From: Obelidium mucronatum
Lineage: Eukaryota > Chytridiomycota > Chytridiomycetes > Chytridiales > Chytriomycetaceae
DNA: 64,000 bases
Assembly: GCA_025765595.1 (NCBI GenBank)
Contig: JAIVFH010000057.1
Location: 124,001 to 188,000, forward strand
Direction of reading: 5' to 3'
Shown here: positions 63,019-64,000 of the stretch, in pieces
How positions within the stretch are numbered: the stretch's first letter is position 1
How the letters are laid out: every line of letters begins with the position of its first letter
Made by a program: the position numbers and the translations under genes
The notes under the pieces: generated by a model
Told to the model about the DNA's origin: nothing
Seen by the model: the letters and a program-made list of their open reading frames with translations, nothing else
The model's database searches: none

Positions 63019-63043
63019 CCCGTCCGGTTGTGAACAAATCAGC
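63019..63043 (-). repeat. Right terminal inverted repeat
   Basis: Perfect reverse complement of 56259-56283. Similarity ends at both borders, where receptor coding sequence resumes on the outer side. Confidence 0.95.
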
Positions 63044-64000
63044 CACCGCAAAAAGCGATCGCAGGTATAATAATTTTCGTATAACAAACACTTATAGTCT
63101 CCGTAGCAGCTTCCGCGATAATGGCGAATATCCCCAACAGACAGCCAGCCAAGATATTAATACAGCAAAGTGGGGACATTGCTTTGATCGCTGGCTGGCC
63201 TCGATTCAAGAATACCATCACAATCAAAGCCACTAACAATACCGTTCCAGTTCCAAAAAGCGCCAACTGAGCTTTTGTGATCGCACCAGGTATAAAAAAG
63301 GGTGATCTTTCAGAACATGTTCGTAACTGGATATTCTCGTATCCAAATTCACAGAGACATTCCACATCCGACTCTTGAAAGGCATACAAGTTTTTGCAGT
63401 ATCCACGAACGCATGGGTTTTTGTAAGTCAGATCAATATCAGGATCGCAAACAGATTTGCCGTATAGCTGTTTACCACGGACTTCAATATTGGCAAGGGA
63501 AATTAGCGCGTGATTTCCAATCGATGTATTGAAAATTGGAATGAAGCCGTTTGCTGTCGAATGCTCTGGATGGGAAATCAGGAACCATAACAAGCGAAGT
63601 GTCCACAAGGACACAGTATCATCCGTAGATATATTGCTTGGATTAATAACAATATTTGAAATGATAGTCCATGGATATGCTCCAACTGCTGAAGTATCGA
63701 TCACTGATAAAGCACTGGTTGCTTCATCCAAGTTGTAGACAGCAGATACATTTATATTTGCAATTGCATGAAGTCCTGAGTAAGAAGACCAAGAGATATA
63801 TTCGCCGTTAATGTGCTGGATTAAAGCCGTTGTCTGAGCGCTTAGGGAGTTTAACTCGAGATCCTTTGCTTCAAGTTGATTCAAATATGTGAACGTGTAT
63901 GCCACAGATCCAACGATAATAGAAGCTGATGCAGTTGTGGCGGCAGTAATGGCGTTTTTCAAGGAGAGCTTAAACCCCTTCACTAAGTACGGTGATTTTT
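63044..64000 (-). pseudogene. PstS-GPCR copy 2, 5' part (ectodomain end to TM3), separated by transposon; runs off window
   Basis: Continuous frame from the window edge to 63044. It begins at the C-terminal part of the PstS-like domain (LSLKNAITAATTASASIIVG), passes the Cys cluster (CVRGYCKNLYAFQESDVECL), TM1 (GTVLLVALIVMVFLNRGQ) and TM2, and stops within TM3 (IIIPAIAF) at the transposon end. It aligns residue for residue with copy 1, and provides the reference frame that exposes two insertions in copy 1. The start lies beyond 64000. Confidence 0.8.

Larger units (their letters stand above)
56259..63043. mobile_element. 6.8-kb DNA transposon: DDE integrase-core transposase plus alpha-kinase-like gene
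   Basis: It is bounded by 25-bp perfect inverted repeats (56259-56283 and 63019-63043) and inserted in a receptor exon. The two genes start about 99 bp (plus strand) and 85 bp (minus strand) inside the ends and converge, with stops 191 bp apart (58367-58557). Both leaders contain CAAA-repeat tracts. I could not find a convincing target-site duplication: the flanks read TACGGAA and CACCGCA. A 2-bp GC repeat is possible if the element starts at TGATTTG. The element lacks any recognisable reverse transcriptase, helicase, YR recombinase or KDZ domain. Intact reading frames and perfect repeats suggest recent activity. Confidence 0.85.

Noticed and set aside
56241..63056. A target-site duplication of 8-12 bp (AAAAG-like words on both flanks)
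   Set aside because: The similar words are not adjacent to the repeat ends and match only partly; no exact duplication longer than the palindromic GC was found.

Overview
The window looks like nuclear DNA from a zoosporic (chytrid-type) fungus. Genes are rich in short GT-AG introns and packed tightly, with 12, 37 and 41 bp between some neighbours. Chorismate synthase argues against an animal. Two genes that normally serve cilia or flagella (IFT43 and RABL2) point to a flagellated life stage. The species cannot be named from the sequence alone.

Layout. 1-1500: 3' end of a lysophosphatidate-type acyltransferase whose tail is tandemly repeated three times. 1666-4481: secreted vWF-D/EGF protein. 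4530-7885: CAMK/SNF1-like kinase with a UBA-like segment. 8127-10870: class C GPCR with a PstS-like phosphate-binding ectodomain. 11077-14940: PIG-T and an ALDH8A1-type dehydrogenase. 15038-21028: F-box-like protein and a large armadillo/SPRY protein. 21065-28674: IFT43, a 2-aminomuconate-deaminase-like RidA protein, pantetheine-phosphate adenylyltransferase, a double DsbA/HCCA-isomerase-fold protein, RABL2 and chorismate synthase. 28875-35213: two paralogous Cache-domain membrane receptors with small unknown genes between them. 35519-43614: ataxin-2/Pbp1 and a Neo1/ATP9-type P4-ATPase. 44098-45800: diverged repeats and a doubtful gene. 46380-50346: tandem DHA2-type MFS transporters. 50760-54872: exportin-1/CRM1. 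55020-64000: a second PstS-GPCR gene split by a 6.8-kb DNA transposon.

The transposon (56259-63043) is the most striking object. It has 25-bp perfect terminal inverted repeats. Two genes start just inside the two ends and converge: a DDE integrase-core transposase and a 9-exon protein with a divergent alpha-kinase-like domain. Both proteins begin with the same Cys-rich module, C-x2-TG-x5-C-x-H-C. I do not know a described element with this make-up.

A second unusual observation concerns reading frames. Many conserved genes (CRM1, chorismate synthase, Neo1, PIG-T, both MFS genes, the armadillo protein and others) carry single extra bases that break the frame, often at an in-frame TGA or another NGN codon. 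About a dozen other genes have none that I could find. Either the assembly has unevenly distributed one-base insertions or the organism uses +1 recoding. Raw reads and ribosome data would decide. Exon limits below were assigned by hand from splice signals, reading phase and remembered family features.
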